NCBI GenBank assembly: GCA_948470475.1
Contig: OX419336.1
Coordinates: forward strand, 37,720,372-37,784,371
DNA length: 64,000 bases
Direction: 5' to 3'
Origin: Galaxea fascicularis
Lineage: Eukaryota; Cnidaria; Anthozoa; Scleractinia; Euphylliidae
Part shown: one piece after another, positions 49,295 through 59,792 of the stretch
Layout: the number at the start of each line of letters is the position of its first letter
Numbering within the stretch: position 1 is the stretch's first letter
Program-made: the position numbers and the translations under genes
Notes under the pieces: model-generated
The model's input: only the letters and a program-made list of their open reading frames with translations
What the model was told of the DNA's origin: nothing
Databases searched by the model: none

Positions 49295-51984
49295 GCAAGT
49301 GTGAGGGAGTGGTTGCAAGTGTGAGGGAGTGGTTGCAAGTGTGAGGGAGTGGTTGCAAGTGTGAGGGAGTGGTTGCAAGTGTGAGGGAGTGGTTGCAAGT
49401 GTGAGGGAGTGGTTGCAAGTGTGAGGGAGTGGTTGCAAGTGTGAGGGAGTGGTTGCAAGTGTGAGGGAGTGGTTGCAAGTGTGAGGGAGTGGTTGCAAGT
49501 GTGAGGGAGTGGTTGCAAGTGTGAGGGAGTGGTTGCAAGTGTGAGGGAGTGGTTGCAAGTGTGAGGGAGTGGTTGCAAGTGTGAGGGAGTGGTTGCAAGT
49601 GTGAGGGAGTGGTTGCAAGTGTGAGGGAGTGGTTGCAAGTGTGAGGGAGTGGTTGCAAGTGTGAGGGAGTGGTTGCAAGTGTGAGGGAGTGGTTGCAAGT
49701 GTGAGGGAGTGGTTGCAAGTGTGAGGGAGTGGTTGCAAGTGTGAGGGAGTGGTTGCAAGTGTGAGGGAGTGGTTGCAAGTGTGAGGGAGTGGTTGCAAGT
49801 GTGAGGGAGTGGTTGCAAGTGTGAGGGAGTGGTTGCAAGTGTGAGGGAGTGGTTGCAAGTGTGAGGGAGTGGTTGCAAGTGTGAGGGAGTGGTTGCAAGT
49901 GTGAGGGAGTGGTTGCAAGTGTGAGGGAGTGGTTGCAAGTGTGAGGGAGTGGTTGCAAGTGTGAGGGAGTGGTTGCAAGTGTGAGGGAGTGGTTGCAAGT
50001 GTGAGGGAGTGGTTGCAAGTGTGAGGGAGTGGTTGCAAGTGTGAGGGAGTGGTTGCAAGTGTGAGGGAGTGGTTGCAAGTGTGAGGGAGTGGTTGCAAGT
50101 GTGAGGGAGTGGTTGCAAGTGTGAGGGAGTGGTTGCAAGTGTGAGGGAGTGGTTGCAAGTGTGAGGGAGTGGTTGCAAGTGTGAGGGAGTGGTTGCAAGT
50201 GTGAGGGAGTGGTTGCAAGTGTGAGGGAGTGGTTGCAAGTGTGAGGGAGTGGTTGCAAGTGTGAGGGAGTGGTTGCAAGTGTGAGGGAGTGGTTGCAAGT
50301 GTGAGGGAGTGGTTGCAAGTGTGAGGGAGTGGTTGCAAGTGTGAGGGAGTGGTTGCAAGTGTGAGGGAGTGGTTGCAAGTGTGAGGGAGTGGTTGCAAGT
50401 GTGAGGGAGTGGTTGCAAGTGTGAGGGAGTGGTTGCAAGTGTGAGGGAGTGGTTGCAAGTGTGAGGGAGTGGTTGCAAGTGTGAGGGAGTGGTTGCAAGT
50501 GTGAGGGAGTGGTTGCAAGTGTGAGGGAGTGGTTGCAAGTGTGAGGGAGTGGTTGCAAGTGTGAGGGAGTGGTTGCAAGTGTGAGGGAGTGGTTGCAAGT
50601 GTGAGGGAGTGGTTGCAAGTGTGAGGGAGTGGTTGCAAGTGTGAGGGAGTGGTTGCAAGTGTGAGGGAGTGGTTGCAAGTGTGAGGGAGTGGTTGCAAGT
50701 GTGAGGGAGTGGTTGCAAGTGTGAGGGAGTGGTTGCAAGTGTGAGGGAGTGGTTGCAAGTGTGAGGGAGTGGTTGCAAGTGTGAGGGAGTGGTTGCAAGT
50801 GTGAGGGAGTGGTTGCAAGTGTGAGGGAGTGGTTGCAAGTGTGAGGGAGTGGTTGCAAGTGTGAGGGAGTGGTTGCAAGTGTGAGGGAGTGGTTGCAAGT
50901 GTGAGGGAGTGGTTGCAAGTGTGAGGGAGTGGTTGCAAGTGTGAGGGAGTGGTTGCAAGTGTGAGGGAGTGGTTGCAAGTGTGAGGGAGTGGTTGCAAGT
51001 GTGAGGGAGTGGTTGCAAGTGTGAGGGAGTGGTTGCAAGTGTGAGGGAGTGGTTGCAAGTGTGAGGGAGTGGTTGCAAGTGTGAGGGAGTGGTTGCAAGT
51101 GTGAGGGAGTGGTTGCAAGTGTGAGGGAGTGGTTGCAAGTGTGAGGGAGTGGTTGCAAGTGTGAGGGAGTGGTTGCAAGTGTGAGGGAGTGGTTGCAAGT
51201 GTGAGGGAGTGGTTGCAAGTGTGAGGGAGTGGTTGCAAGTGTGAGGGAGTGGTTGCAAGTGTGAGGGAGTGGTTGCAAGTGTGAGGGAGTGGTTGCAAGT
51301 GTGAGGGAGTGGTTGCAAGTGTGAGGGAGTGGTTGCAAGTGTGAGGGAGTGGTTGCAAGTGTGAGGGAGTGGTTGCAAGTGTGAGGGAGTGGTTGCAAGT
51401 GTGAGGGAGTGGTTGCAAGTGTGAGGGAGTGGTTGCAAGTGTGAGGGAGTGGTTGCAAGTGTGAGGGAGTGGTTGCAAGTGTGAGGGAGTGGTTGCAAGT
51501 GTGAGGGAGTGGTTGCAAGTGTGAGGGAGTGGTTGCAAGTGTGAGGGAGTGGTTGCAAGTGTGAGGGAGTGGTTGCAAGTGTGAGGGAGTGGTTGCAAGT
51601 GTGAGGGAGTGGTTGCAAGTGTGAGGGAGTGGTTGCAAGTGTGAGGGAGTGGTTGCAAGTGTGAGGGAGTGGTTGCAAGTGTGAGGGAGTGGAGTGGTTG
51701 CAAGTGTGAGGGAGTGGTTGCAAGTGTGAGGGAGTGGTTGCAAGTGTGAGGGAGTGGTTGCAAGTGTGAGGGAGTGGTTGCAAGTGTGAGGGAGTGGTTG
51801 CAAGTGTGAGGGAGTGGTTGCAAGTGTGAGGGAGTGGTTGCAAGTGTGAGGGAGTGGTTGCAAGTGTGAGGGAGTGGTTGCAAGTGTGAGGGAGTGGTTG
51901 CAAGTGTGAGGGAGTGGTTGCAAGTGTGAGGGAGTGGTTGCAAGTGTGAGGGAGTGGTTGCAAGTGTGAGGGAGTGGTTGCAAG
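49295..51984. repeat. 20-bp satellite array, about 134 copies
   Basis: The unit GTTGCAAGTGTGAGGGAGTG repeats essentially without change over 2690 bp. The one irregularity I see is a 5-nt duplication (GAGTG) near 51690. Because 20 is not a multiple of 3, all three minus-strand frames remain open (901-919 codons of a cycling TTPSHLQPLPHTCNHSLTLA). These are a consequence of the repeat and are not called as genes. Confidence 0.97.
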
Positions 51985-52500
51985 AACAGGAAATAAAGTC
52001 AAACACTTGCGGAAGCTTGAGTGTCGCGTTCGTGTTTTAGGTGCTGCAGTGGGCTCTCCTTTTATGGCAAACAGAGTAGTTTTACGTAGTACTTACTACG
52101 GGGGTTTTTTTGGACCCTTTTTTAAACATTTCAATAAGTTTTTCCTTGCCACTGAGAAAAGTAAATTCTTTTAGCTTTGTTCATATTTTTTGGGTTGTTT
52201 TCTTTATAATTGGTATAATATTTTTTGCGTTATTTACGCCTCTTTTTCCACACACATTAATGAGACATGTCGGTCCAAAAGTGTACCAAGGACGTTTGTT
52301 TAAATCGTTTTGTTTTGGTTCTTGTTAGACATTAATCGCTTACACTCTTTATCTAAATTACTTCCCAATTTTTGCGAGAGAGCTCTTCGTTCGTGAAGTT
52401 TATTTGCAAGACTTTGTCCATTGTTACGTTTTTTTCTCACACCTATTCATCGAAGATCTAAAGTTTGCAGGGCAGGTGGATTGAATACGGCCAGATTTCT
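51985..52500. other. gene-free stretch
   Basis: T-rich DNA between the satellite and the repeats next to the Harbinger remnant. No gene seen. Confidence 0.5.
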
Positions 52501-52865
52501 GTCGGTAAGGCCGAGGTCAAACTCTGTACTTCACATGAGCCGAACTAAACTCAATCATTAACTTCATGTGAAGTACGGCGTTTGACCGAATTGAGTTCGA
52601 TTGATTTCATTTGGATCGGTTGTGGCGTTCTTCACGGCCGGCCACGCTGAAGATAAAGTTTTGGTCAAACGCCGATCTTCGCATGAGCCGAACCGAATGC
52701 ATAATCATGTTAATGTATACCAATGTATGAGTTAACCTCGATCGGTTTATTTTCATGATCTAGTTAAGTTCGGCGCTTGACTCAACAGGCGATCTTAACT
52801 ACTTTGGGTCGACCCTAAAGTGCAAATAAGTTCGGCTCGTGTGAATTGCAGCGTTTAACGTGGCC
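52501..52865. mobile_element. cluster of short inverted repeats (ACTTCACATGAGCCGAA family)
   Basis: The motifs CACATGAGCCGAAC, GCATGAGCCGAACC and inverted TACGGCGTTTGACC, GTTCGGCTCGTGTG occur several times, consistent with nested or tandem copies of one MITE family also seen at 44.66 kb. Confidence 0.6.
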
Positions 52866-52869
52866 CAAT

Positions 52870-53440
52870 TCTTCGATGATGGGCGGCGTAAACAAAGTCC
52901 ACAACACAGTTTGTAGCTAGGCACAGTACCAATGAAGGTCGTTTTCCGAACCTGTGCATTATGTCACTGTATCAACAAGGGTATGTCAGCCTCTTCGGCA
53001 GCATGCATAGCGCCTCCATTCCTCCAACAACACTTCTTTGTTCCATCTGCTCAGGGATCCCTAAAACCTCTGCCAGAATAGGAAGGTCGTTTTATGGACC
53101 CTTAACTCGGGCAAGCACTCGTCATTTTGCATTTCTTCTAGATCAAAAAGTGGATACTGCTCGTAAGGAATATCTAACTAGTTGACCTATTCACATCATA
53201 CAAGAATAAGCACTCCTCATCTGAAATTAAGCCATCCTCGGACGCATAGAGTAACTGCTCTCTAGTCTCCTTTAGGGAATATTTTTTGCCTAGATTTTCG
53301 CTATCTTGTTCAGCTTGTTTCACGCCGTAGTGACGCTTTCTTGTTATTGTTAAACTATTTTCATTTTCGCGGGCTCTTGCACGAACGGAGCCTGGTTTCC
53401 CCAGTCCCCGCGCGATCGAGGTCGCTGTAGCCGTCCACAA
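52870..53440 (-). pseudogene. broken HARBI1-like (PIF/Harbinger) transposase, N-terminal part
   Basis: The minus strand gives a first open piece (53440-53174) with SEDGLISDEECLFLYDVNRS. After a disrupted segment, a second frame reads DLPILAEVLGIPEQ, GGMEALCMLPKRLTYPC, a stop, then YSDIMHRFGKRPS and VVDFVYAAHH. This order matches the N-terminal region of Harbinger-type nuclease proteins (acidic DDE-flanking helix, then LCxLLRRLxYPCR-like and HRF motifs). At least one stop and one frameshift are present and the catalytic DDE core is missing, so it is inactive. Confidence 0.75.
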
Positions 53441-53844
53441 AACTGTCGTGCTAAAAGTCCCTTTTGACTCTTGGAGGTTCCACGAACGATTGTCATTTTT
53501 CCTTTAACCCTTGCTTGCCTGTTATTTAAAACTATAAAGCCTGTTTGAGTAGATAATTTTTACCTCTGTACCAGTACTTTGCTTTATGTTTTAAATTCGC
53601 CAACATTTTTATAACTGTCACTTCTGAAGATGTGTGTTGTAACATGCGAAACGTCAAGTTAAGTGAATTCAATTTTGTTATGTTTATATCCGCAGTTTGT
53701 TTTCTATTTGTTTTTATACAGGGGTATTTAGGGATATACAGGGGTATACAAGGTATGTTCAAGTTCACACTGCAACCAGGTGGACCAATCAGACATGGTT
53801 TGATGCTACTCTGGTTTGAAGTTTGATGAATGTAACTTAAAAAG

Positions 53845-53905
53845 TTACAATTCACGACCCAACGTTTCGACACTCCTGTCTAGTGTCTTCATCAGGGGTG
53901 ATCTA
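53845..53905 (-). ncRNA. hammerhead-ribozyme-like motif in Penelope copy 1
   Basis: The minus strand reads CTGATGA (53895-53889), then a GACAC / GTGTC stem, then GAAAC (53868-53864). A short CG-loop follows to GTC (53858-53856), and then GTGAATT, which can pair partly with the upstream GATCAC. This is the core order of a type I hammerhead, and Penelope elements are known to carry such ribozymes in their terminal repeats. An extra A after CTGATGA and unpaired Cs in stem I make activity uncertain. Confidence 0.6.
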
Positions 53906-54286
53906 GTGTTGCAAAAAGGAGCCTTTTATACGCTTACTAATTAACGACCTTCTTGTTTTGATGAGGTGTAAATAGGTGTCAGGTAAAAGGCCGCCATCGT
54001 CACGGTTTAAAGGAGCGTGGGCGGAGTTGATGTGCCAAGCTTCCAAACAAAGCCGTTGATGGTACCGCCGGTTAGTGGTGATAATTTTGGAATTATCCAC
54101 GCTATTGTATGGTTGGTTTGGCAAGCATGTTCCGACAAAGCGGAATTTTCCTTTTTGCAAAGAAAAAACTGCTTTTTGATGCTCTTTTAAACGCGTGCCA
54201 AGCTGACGCTTGGTCTGTCCGATGTACTCATGATCACAGTCATTGCATGGAATAGAATAAACAGCGTCAGTTCGTTGTTCTTTCAC
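53903..54286 (-). CDS. GIY-YIG endonuclease domain of Penelope copy 1 (frameshifted)
   Basis: The peptide begins MKEQRTDAVYSIPCNDCDHE, with EYIGQTKRQLGTRLKEH as the GIY-YIG core. Compared with copy 2, the middle segment (about residues 42-62) is in another frame and then returns to the common frame at NSKIITTNRRYHQRL. This is the pattern of two compensating single-base indels. The domain would nick the target DNA. Confidence 0.75.
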   Translation of the reverse strand: MKEQRTDAVYSIPCNDCDHEYIGQTKRQLGTRLKEHQKAVFSLQKGKFRFVGTCLPNQPYNSVDNSKIITTNRRYHQRLCLEAWHINSAHAPLNRDDGGLLPDTYLHLIKTRRSLISKRIKGSFLQH

Positions 54287-55565
54287 ACAGGATCCTTAGG
54301 TTTGGCAAAAATATGACTCAACGTCTGAAAAGGTTTTTGTGCAACTTTGACATTGTGGCTAGACAAAACTCTCTTAATGGGTTCTGTAACACCGCGGATG
54401 TACGGGATGACGGCAAAACCTGTAGCCGAAACCTCGTCCCCGGAGGTGTTAAGAGGAGGAGTAACTGGTTTTAAGCAGTTACGAAGGAAAGTGTTTGGGT
54501 AGCCATTGACCTTTAGGACGTCAAAAACATATTTTCGCTCTTTGGCCCTAGAATCACATGAAGATGGCAAACAATCAGCCCTCGTGAGCAAAGTTCTGGT
54601 TACGGATTTTTTGTGGCAGATGGGGTGGTGGGAGTCAAATGCGAGATATTTGTCGGTATGCGTGGGTTTGCGATAAACACTTGTCTCTAAATTTCCCCGA
54701 TGCGCCCTATAGACATTCAAATCGAGAAAAGACAAACGTCTATCATTCTCACGCTCAATAGTGAACTGGATAGACGGCTCAACTGAATTTAAATGTGAAA
54801 GAAGGCGCTCCGCTTCATTTCCGGATACCGCAGAGATGACATCGTCGACATATCGTTTCCAAAACAAAGGCTGGATCGGTGAGGAAGCCAGAGCCCTTTG
54901 TTCCACATCTTCCATTACCATGTTGGCAATGACAGCAGAAACGGGAGAACCCATAGCCGTACCAAAAACCTGTTGGTAGTAGGTGCCATTGTATGCGAAC
55001 TGAGTGGTGTTGAGACAAAAAGACAGCAAATCTATAAGATCCTCCACGGGCAAAGAAGTTCTTTGTCCCAATGAAGCGTCTTGTTTGAGTCTTTTTCAGC
55101 AACACTAATGGCAAGATCAACCGGAATTTTGGTGAAGAGGGAAACAACGTCGAAAGAAACCAGCTCGTTTCCTGCGTCAAGAGTTTTACCTCTTATAAAA
55201 TCCGCAAAGTCACAGGAATTTTTGACAGTGTAATCAGTATTCCCAACAACAGGTGACAAGATTTTCGCGAGATAACTCGAAACCGCATAAGTCGGAGAAT
55301 TAACAAAAGAGACAATGGGTCTCAAAGGAATTCCCGTCTTATGGATTTTAGGCAAGCCATAAAAACGAGGACATAGACCGTCACTACTGTATAACATTTT
55401 GTACGTAGACTCACTAATCTTTCCAGCTTTTTTCAAATCAAGTAACATTTTGTTGAGCTTTCTCTGAGTCTTGCTGGTAGGATCAGATTTTAAGATAGAA
55501 TACGTATTCCTGTCACTCAGCAGAGAGGAGGCCTTTTCATCGTATTGTTGTTTATCCATAACCAC
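54283..55565 (-). CDS. reverse transcriptase region of Penelope copy 1 (two overlapping frames)
   Basis: Frame 55565-55032 carries the fingers and motif A. Frame 55071-54283 carries motif B (GTAMGSPVS), motif C (YVDDV, the catalytic Asp pair) and the thumb (SFLDLNVYRAHRGNLETSVY, then KPTHTDKYL). They overlap by 40 nt and are joined by a frameshift just after AEKDSN. The N-terminal part lies in 56089-55622, again in a different frame. Confidence 0.85.
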
Positions 55566-56410
55566 GACACAATTGCCCTTGTCAGCAGATAAAACAAGCC
55601 TATCCGGATCTTTCTTAAGAGCTAGGAGCGCCTTGAAAACATCATTGCTGATGTTTTGGGGAGGCGGTTTGGCGCGCCTAAGAATGCTACTAACTTCAAG
55701 CTCTTATCAAATGCTTTTGATCGACGTTGAGTCGAGAAATACCTTCTCGACGGCAGCGACGATCTCAGCAGTTGGTATTTTGCTGGAGCAACAGCAAACT
55801 TGAGGCCTTTTTCCAAACCACTCCGTTCCAACGCAGATAACTCCTTAGAAGAAAGGTTCAAGACCCATTTATCTTTCAGAGTCGAACCTGAGTTATCAGG
55901 AGACTTCTTACTGAACAGAAGGCGGAGTTTTTTGTCATGTCTCTCTCTCTGTTTGATAGACGTCTGTTGCTCTTTCGAACAACAAAACTCCTCGACCCAA
56001 GCGATTTCGGAGTGGTCAATCAAAGCAGAGAGTTCACTGAGTGAACGAGAGAAGAAGAACTTAAACTCTGTATAAACTGGGGGTGACATTGGTCAATCCG
56101 CAACCCTCAGGAAAGAAAAACCAGTGTTTTCCATGAGCTTGTATCCCTTGACACTCCGTATAGGAGGCCGGAATCTCAAACTCGGCGAAGCACTTTATTT
56201 TCCTTGCACCGGTGGTTGAAAAACAAATGACTGCGATACTTGGCAATACGGACTCTGATGTTAGCAGTCGGTGGACTCTTTAACAACAGTTTGACCATAT
56301 TTTTCTCGCAAATAAGGTATGTTCAAGTTCACACTGCAACCAGGTGGACAATCAGACATGGGTTTGATGCTACTCTGGTTTGAAAGTTTGATGAATGTAA
56401 CTTAAAAAGT

Positions 56411-56470
56411 TACAATTCACGACCCAACGTTTCGACACTCCTGTCTAGTGTCTTCATCAGGGGTGATCTA
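56411..56470 (-). ncRNA. hammerhead-ribozyme-like motif in Penelope copy 2
   Basis: Same core as in copy 1: CTGATGA at 56460-56454, GAAAC, then GTC. The copy is base-for-base the same across the core. Confidence 0.6.
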
Positions 56471-56571
56471 GTGTTGCAAAAAAGGAGCCTTTTATACGCT
56501 TACTAATTAACGACCTTTTGTTTTGATGAGGTGTAAATAGGTGTCAGGTAAAAGGCCGCCATCGTCACGGT

Positions 56572-56853
56572 TTAAAGGAGCGTGGCGGAGTTGATGTGCC
56601 AAGCTTCCAAACAAAGCCGTTGATGGTACCGCCGGTTAGTGGTGATAATTTTGGAATTATCCCACGCTATTGTATGGTTGGTTTGGCAAGCATGTTCCGA
56701 CAAAGCGGAATTTTCCTTTTTGCAAAGAAAAACTGCTTTTTGATGCTCTTTTAAACGCGTGCCAAGCTGACGCTTGGTCTGTCCGATGTACTCATGATCA
56801 CAGTCATTGCATGGAATAGAATAAACAGCGTCAGTTCGTTGTTCTTTCAACAC
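56572..56853 (-). CDS. GIY-YIG endonuclease domain of Penelope copy 2
   Basis: An open frame contains EYIGQTKRQLGTRLKEH followed by FLCKKENSALSEHACQTNHT, which keeps the family's EHxxxxxH spacing lost from the copy 1 frame. It frameshifts near its end after WHINSA. The conserved spacing shows that copy 2 has the better reading here. Confidence 0.75.
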   Translation of the reverse strand: MLKEQRTDAVYSIPCNDCDHEYIGQTKRQLGTRLKEHQKAVFLCKKENSALSEHACQTNHTIAWDNSKIITTNRRYHQRLCLEAWHINSATLL

Positions 56854-56940
56854 AGGATCCTAGGTTTGGCAAAAATATGACTCAACGTCTGAAAAGGTTT
56901 TTGTGCAACTTTGACATTGTGGCTAGACACAACTCACTTA

Positions 56941-57140
56941 NNNNNNNNNNNNNNNNNNNNNNNNNNNNNNNNNNNNNNNNNNNNNNNNNNNNNNNNNNNN
57001 NNNNNNNNNNNNNNNNNNNNNNNNNNNNNNNNNNNNNNNNNNNNNNNNNNNNNNNNNNNNNNNNNNNNNNNNNNNNNNNNNNNNNNNNNNNNNNNNNNNN
57101 NNNNNNNNNNNNNNNNNNNNNNNNNNNNNNNNNNNNNNNN
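56941..57140. other. assembly gap (200 N)
   Basis: Exactly 200 unknown bases between Penelope copy 2 and the tRNA array. The round size suggests a placeholder, so the true distance is unknown. Confidence 0.99.
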
Positions 57141-57244
57141 GTTGCGATTGATCTTCTCCACTTGTACCCGTAAATGGCTATACGAGGTGGCGTTATGACA
57201 ACGGGCCAAGTAATTAAAACCTGCTGCCAAACTCCATGTGCGAA

Positions 57245-57316
57245 GCGTCGGTGGTATAGTGGTGAGCATAGCTGCCTTCCAAGCAGTTGACCCGGGTTCG
57301 ATTCCCGGCCGACGCA
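57245..57316 (+). tRNA. tRNA-Gly(TCC), unit 1
   Basis: 72 nt. Acceptor stem GCGTCGG/CCGACGC, anticodon loop CTTCCAA, intact A box (TGGTATAGTGG) and B box (GGTTCGATTCC), discriminator A, no encoded CCA. Confidence 0.97.
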
Positions 57317-57677
57317 ATTGTCTTTCTGTGTCGTCTTCTTATCTTTTGTCTCAATGTCAATTACGGCTTTGAGTTTTGTGTTCACTGAAGCAATTTGATC
57401 TCACATGTTATTCTGAACAAGTTAGGCGGTATGAAAACACACTTTGCCTGAGTTTTAGAGGACTCGAGAAAAGGTTTTTCTGCACGAGGTGGCAGGGAAA
57501 GTGGTAGTCAAGTCAAGCCATTGCCAAAAAGTATTTTATGTATTCGACTACTATTCCACTCCTTACTCCCTTGCTATGTGTTAAGATCTTTTCTCTGTGA
57601 CATATTTCGTAAGCTACCTGCCAAGTTAATAAGATCAGTGAAGTTTGTTTCATAGTTAGACAAAAGTAGAGTATAGA

Positions 57678-57749
57678 AGGTCCCACCGAGATTTGAACTC
57701 GGATCACTGGATTCAAAGTCCAGAGTGCTAACCATTACACCATGGGACC
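57678..57749 (-). tRNA. tRNA-Gln(TTG), unit 1
   Basis: 72 nt. Acceptor stem GGTCCCA/TGGGACC, anticodon loop ACTTTGAA with anticodon TTG, B box GTTCAAATCTC, discriminator T. A T run (CTACTTTTG) lies about 15 nt downstream as a Pol III terminator. Confidence 0.97.
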
Positions 57750-57965
57750 CCATCCACGGCAAGAATGCAATTTGAAAGCAACTCAACAACGACTAAAAAA
57801 CAATTGTGAAATGGATGATGCCGTAGTTGCAAACTGAGCAAAGTGATGTCGCCTTCGATCACAATGAACCATGGCGCCACATTCCCCTCTCCTCAGGCGT
57901 ATCTTGCTCTCTCTGGGACCGTCGAAAATTCAATGCCACGAATGTTAAAGCGCTCCAGAGAGCAC

Positions 57966-58037
57966 GGTCCCATGGTGTAATGGTTAGCACTCTGGACTCT
58001 GAATCCAGCGATCCGAGTTCAAGTCTCGGTGGGACCT
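57966..58037 (+). tRNA. tRNA-Gln(CTG), unit 1
   Basis: 72 nt, nearly identical to the Gln(TTG) gene except for the anticodon (CTG) and a few bases (for example GTTCAAGTCTC in the B box). TTTT occurs about 12 nt downstream. Confidence 0.97.
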
Positions 58038-58782
58038 TTATTCTACTTTTATCTGAAATGAAACGAACACTCTAGGTGTACTTAGCCCTTTAAAAAACAA
58101 GTGTCCTCACTTTTTTCTCAGTAATGGTTTGTCGATAACCAGTCTACAGTGGCACGCTATTGTTGGTATAACAAGTTACCATTAAAATCCTTATGGTTTT
58201 GAGACACTGCGGGCTCAGGCTTAGTTACCAGGTGAACTACATTGGCGGTTGTTTATCGGTGAAGCTGTGCATGAGCTCACACGTACCCGTTAAGATCTGA
58301 TCGCTTCTGTAGTGTTTTTCGAGCTATTTTTCTCTACACAAGCCCCCGGGCCAGCATCATCAAGCTGGTACGAGGGTAGAGGCAAGCCTCTGAAAGAAAA
58401 CAGAGGTGAGGGGTGGTTTCATGCAGACTGGGCCGCCGAGCTTGCTTTGTAGCAAACATGGCGGTTCACGAGTGAAGTTGCCTCTCTGGCCGTTCTGTGG
58501 ATGGATTCCAGGAGCTACCAAGGCAATATAGGCAAGGTTTGACTGGTACAAAGTCCAATCAATGCCATATTTTGCTGGCAGGACTGGGTGGCCCGACACT
58601 TGTAAAAAAGGTACAAAATGGCAATCGGCAGAGTTTCATGCTCGTGGTATGGAAGGGTTACCCAGAATTCTTTTCGGGCACAAACGAGGCAACTTGAGAT
58701 CACAAGACACTGGTTAACGCAGGGCCGGCGGACAAAATGAGAAGAAAATTTTCAGATGTCGATTCCTTGATATCACGACATT

Positions 58783-58854
58783 TGCGTCGGCCGGGAATCG
58801 AACCCGGGTCAACTGCTTGGAAGGCAGCTATGCTCACCACTATACCACCGACGC
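58783..58854 (-). tRNA. tRNA-Gly(TCC), minus copy between units 1 and 2
   Basis: Same 72-nt gene as at 57245, in the opposite orientation, diverging from the plus-strand Gly gene that starts at 59000. Confidence 0.97.
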
Positions 58855-58999
58855 ATTAGACAACAAGTGGGAAGCAGGTTTTAATTCCTGTTTCTGTTGC
58901 GATTGATCTTCTCCACTTGTACCCGTAAATGGCTATACGAGGTGGCGTTATGACAACGGGCCAAGTAATTAAAACCTGCTGCCAAACTCCATGTGCGAA

Positions 59000-59071
59000 G
59001 CGTCGGTGGTATAGTGGTGAGCATAGCTGCCTTCCAAGCAGTTGACCCGGGTTCGATTCCCGGCCGACGCA
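59000..59071 (+). tRNA. tRNA-Gly(TCC), unit 2
   Basis: Identical to the 57245 gene, 1755 bp downstream. Confidence 0.97.
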
Positions 59072-59432
59072 ATTGTCTTTCTGTGTCGTCTTCTTATCTT
59101 TTGTCTCAATGTCAATTACGGCTTTGAGTTTTGTGTTCACTGAAGCAATTTGATCTCACATGTTATTCTGAACAAGTTAGGCGGTATGAAAACACACTTT
59201 GCCTGAGTTTTAGAGGACTCGAGAAAAGGTTTTTCTGCACGAGGTGGCAGGGAAAGTGGTAGTCAAGTCAAGCCATTGCCAAAAAGTATTTTATGTATTC
59301 GACTGCTATTCCACTCCTTACTCCCTTGCTATGTGTTAAGATCTTTTCTCTGTGACATATTTCGTAAGCTACCTGCCAAGTTAATAAGATCAGTGAAGTT
59401 TGTTTCATAGTTAGACAAAAGTAGAGTATAGA

Positions 59433-59504
59433 AGGTCCCACCGAGATTTGAACTCGGATCACTGGATTCAAAGTCCAGAGTGCTAACCATTACACCATGG
59501 GACC
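59433..59504 (-). tRNA. tRNA-Gln(TTG), unit 2
   Basis: Identical to the 57678 gene, 1755 bp downstream. Confidence 0.97.
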
Positions 59505-59720
59505 CCATCCACGGCAAGAATGCAATTTGAAAGCAACTCAACAACGACTAAAAAACAATTGTGAAATGGATGATGCCGTAGTTGCAAACTGAGCAAAGTG
59601 ATGTCGCCTTCGATCACAATGAACCATGGCGCCACATTCCCCTCTCCTCAGGCGTATCTTGCTCTCTCTGGGACCGTCGAAAATTCAATGCCACGAATGT
59701 TAAAGCGCTCCAGAGAGCAC

Positions 59721-59792
59721 GGTCCCATGGTGTAATGGTTAGCACTCTGGACTCTGAATCCAGCGATCCGAGTTCAAGTCTCGGTGGGACCT
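59721..59792 (+). tRNA. tRNA-Gln(CTG), unit 2
   Basis: Identical to the 57966 gene, 1755 bp downstream. Confidence 0.97.

Larger units (their letters stand above)
53750..56313 (-). mobile_element. Penelope-like retroelement, copy 1 (unit of 2564 bp)
   Basis: Minus-strand frames 56089-55622, 55565-55032, 55071-54283 and 54286-53903 together form one RT plus GIY-YIG polyprotein broken by frameshifts. The order is KGNCVVVMDKQQYDEK, GLPKIHKTGIPLRPIVS, RT motif A (VSFDVVSLFTKIP), motif B (GTAMGSPVSAVIANM), motif C (YVDDV), then the GIY-YIG domain (VYSIPCNDCDHEYIGQTKRQ). A unit starts at AAGGTATGTTCAAG (53750) and the same sequence restarts at 56314, so two copies lie head to tail. Penelope elements copy themselves by target-primed reverse transcription. 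Tandem arrangement is common for the group. The frameshifts are at single bases and may be sequencing errors. Confidence 0.9.
56314..56940 (-). mobile_element. Penelope-like retroelement, copy 2 (cut by assembly gap)
   Basis: It repeats copy 1 from the AAGGTATGTTCAAG start through the GIY-YIG domain and the first bases of the RT 3' end, then runs into the N gap. Differences from copy 1 are mostly one-base indels in short homopolymer runs. Confidence 0.9.

Noticed and set aside
49247..52006. Three minus-strand ORFs of 901-919 codons
   Set aside because: They are the same 20-bp satellite read in three frames. The peptide simply cycles every 20 residues and has no start context or flanking exons.
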